64,000 bases of DNA, from the NCBI RefSeq assembly GCF_001683795.1, contig NZ_LIGX01000022.1, positions 1-64,000 on the forward strand, given 5' to 3'. The translations under genes were made by a program, and so were the position numbers. Shown one piece after another: positions 63,501 through 64,000 of the stretch. Under the pieces are notes generated by a model. It searched no databases. It was not told where the DNA came from and saw nothing but the letters and a program-made list of their open reading frames with translations. Numbering within the stretch: the stretch's first letter is position 1; every line of letters begins with the position of its first letter. The DNA comes from Neoakkermansia glycaniphila. Lineage in GTDB: Bacteria; Verrucomicrobiota; Verrucomicrobiia; Verrucomicrobiales; Akkermansiaceae.

Positions 63501-64000
63501 CATCACGGCAGGAGCAGCCCTCTCTCTTGGCGAGACAGGCAATATCACCATCAACGGCGGAAGCCTGTATGCCACGGCTCAGGGAGCTTTGGGAAACAAT
63601 ACGATCAAGTTGACGGGCGGACACATCTACGCGCACAACGTCAACTCGCTCGGCTCCAGCAACATTGTTGCCCACGGCGCAGCCGACGGAGCCGAAGCGT
63701 GGATCCATACGAGCGCCTTCGACCATGCATCCTCGCTGGGAGCCGGCAAAATTGCTTTGCAGGAAGGTTCCGTCCTTTATCTGGAGGGAGCTCAAGGCAA
63801 AGCACTTGATTCTCTGTCGCTCCTGACATTCGACGGCGGCCGCGTCTACGTGGACGGCACGGTTGATGCTTCCGGTTTCACCAATTACCATTCAAACAAC
63901 GGACGCAATGCCATCTTCGACGTGGAAGGAGCCAACGCACAGTTGACCGTCGCCGACTACGCGGGTACCGATCCGTCCATTACGATCGAAAAACTCGGTA
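60562..64000 (+). CDS. Large secreted protein with autotransporter-associated beta-strand repeats (partial)
   Basis: An open frame of more than 1140 codons that runs past the right edge. The start encodes a Sec signal (YLIALCFASAPQIMAQ), then a Ser/Thr-rich region and YYLWTGKGSSSNVLDKNNWT, typical for the N-terminus of these proteins. The rest is made of Gly-, Asn- and Thr-rich strands with the autotransporter-associated repeat pattern (KTGSGQLDIRTSNTYSGGTI, and FTKSGAGTLKITGASSAWDG). Such proteins fold as long beta helices on the cell surface and are abundant in Akkermansia. Whether a beta-barrel or a PEP-CTERM-like anchor is at the end cannot be seen. Confidence 0.85.
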   Translation, partial: MFHCLRYHRYLIALCFASAPQIMAQDGSIRPLESETENRDYSLSLSSARTGNPAEFQTETYADTAASDPLGYGYYLWTGKGSSSNVLDKNNWTYDSGTPDPSNKATWGSSQTPTFLVLDPNLMSTFPNGLLQNAQMSINFTPLTLSGIIVKARTDGKSDKFAITNVAGVGETSGNLVRYLNLVGVNGADVTFQMDGSLELGNATNPFTGVNVDSNWNINFADGKYLNVYGSMRSMAGTRISLTGKGTLNLFNANRELNAEWHLADGASIVFNRNADISINSTNFLGTGDIHVTSGVGTLQIAGDNGALFSNNVIIEQGATFHLMEGIRDTTTVDLIVYSNMTGKISGSGNMSFERQNSGKNYCNESWVFTGDNSGFTGNWLTDRDINSYNDRDKRYGIIPLMFGDGQTLKGTNESIAGTGAIIGTSANNRGGSLVGINYSNDVTLINSLQGELRLHHLTDSTLTLTGNNSHIYGTYVEAGGTLRVYDVSALGDANTYTKSGVNNRGGAVVALNNGSTFEYAGDSNANAITNGLFNTEGTWGINIAKETTVLTWDISQKAVYKDAFNAQSARREGNFTKSGAGTLKITGASSAWDGQGKLFTSSTKAGTLFLNEGTLEIGDNASLGNVGKIVMGGATLKQSGGNQVFTLGSGVTLTTDKAIRYAMNNTIDGGLKVSGGIMEFVMSPKDIFGTPGLPAYSFLNSYNVTGNFDLSSTGTFSFVLDGGMAFDKEGYYLMFTAANDMSSMDWSRFKLSGVETGENSRQKYAIYTGGTVISAEETVAGTSNEVYLQATPDLVDLRWNRADGGTWMAGKDISAQSDWHLPNYDDSRFFQSDRVIFGDTIMVDGKAVTLTGEQTITLGGDVRPSRITVEGNADYVITSQEGASYGIGGQAALYKTGSGQLDIRTSNTYSGGTIVSEGAVRGIAANSFGSGLITINNTGQVFTFAENALGSCDIKIEGGQLLLYSTNRNQGDVTMNGGTITAGAALSLGETGNITINGGSLYATAQGALGNNTIKLTGGHIYAHNVNSLGSSNIVAHGAADGAEAWIHTSAFDHASSLGAGKIALQEGSVLYLEGAQGKALDSLSLLTFDGGRVYVDGTVDASGFTNYHSNNGRNAIFDVEGANAQLTVADYAGTDPSITIEKLG

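Overview
The window looks like a chromosome segment of a Verrucomicrobiota bacterium, probably an Akkermansia relative. The reasons are a very GC-rich, C-ending codon style in the core genes, a divergent FtsZ with a long Pro/Glu-rich tail next to ftsA, a giant secreted protein with autotransporter-type beta-strand repeats at the right edge, and many Sec lipoproteins and LysM proteins. The lineage is inferred from gene content; no 16S or marker phylogeny could be run.

Layout. 1-11.6 kb is core: the end of a probable dnaX, ybaB, a degenerate membrane EEP-fold protein, a SNF2 helicase and glycosyltransferase pair on the minus strand, transketolase, ftsA-ftsZ and an orphan D12-class adenine methylase. 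A tRNA-Leu(CAA) with a clear promoter stands at 11.6 kb. From 11.9 to 34.6 kb runs one long minus-strand locus that encodes a complete extracellular contractile injection system (eCIS, Afp/PVC/MAC-like). In transcription order it holds a DUF4255 terminator/cap protein, an unknown protein, sheath, two tube proteins, a 57-residue DUF5908 protein, a LysM baseplate protein, a VgrG-like spike, a PAAR tip, gp25, two large baseplate proteins flanking a small conserved component, and the tape measure. A cargo block follows: a DUF4157 protein, a predicted caspase-like (clan CD) cysteine peptidase, the AAA+ ATPase, and a split gene made of a 64-residue leader and a 437-residue body.

The main discovery candidate is in this cargo block. 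Three of its proteins share an N-terminal signature of about 45 residues (RT[LI] near residue 13, a D-x-R element near residue 30, and QR near residue 43). This could be the loading signal of the injection system. An XRE regulator with a perfect 14-bp inverted repeat lies upstream at 35.6 kb, followed by an AT-rich pair of envelope proteins (35.7-37.5 kb). The tRNA-Leu and the composition change suggest an acquired island from about 11.7 to 37.5 kb, but no second attachment site was found.

37.5-60.2 kb returns to core and metabolic genes: GNAT acetyltransferases, aroB, an M29 aminopeptidase, a Tat-type phosphoesterase, an O-acetylhomoserine sulfhydrylase-like enzyme, an MFS drug exporter, recQ, hisD, a LysM/L,D-transpeptidase cell-wall operon, tatD, a K+/H+ antiporter, an MFS sugar porter with a large periplasmic insertion, a fused siroheme decarboxylase-like protein and ispE. 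Two secreted paralogues sit beside aroB, one of them frameshifted. A nested inverted-repeat element precedes the sulfhydrylase gene. In many of these genes a sigma-70-like promoter (TTGnnn, 16-18 bp, -10) ends only 6-12 bases before the ATG, so leaderless or near-leaderless mRNAs appear common in this lineage.
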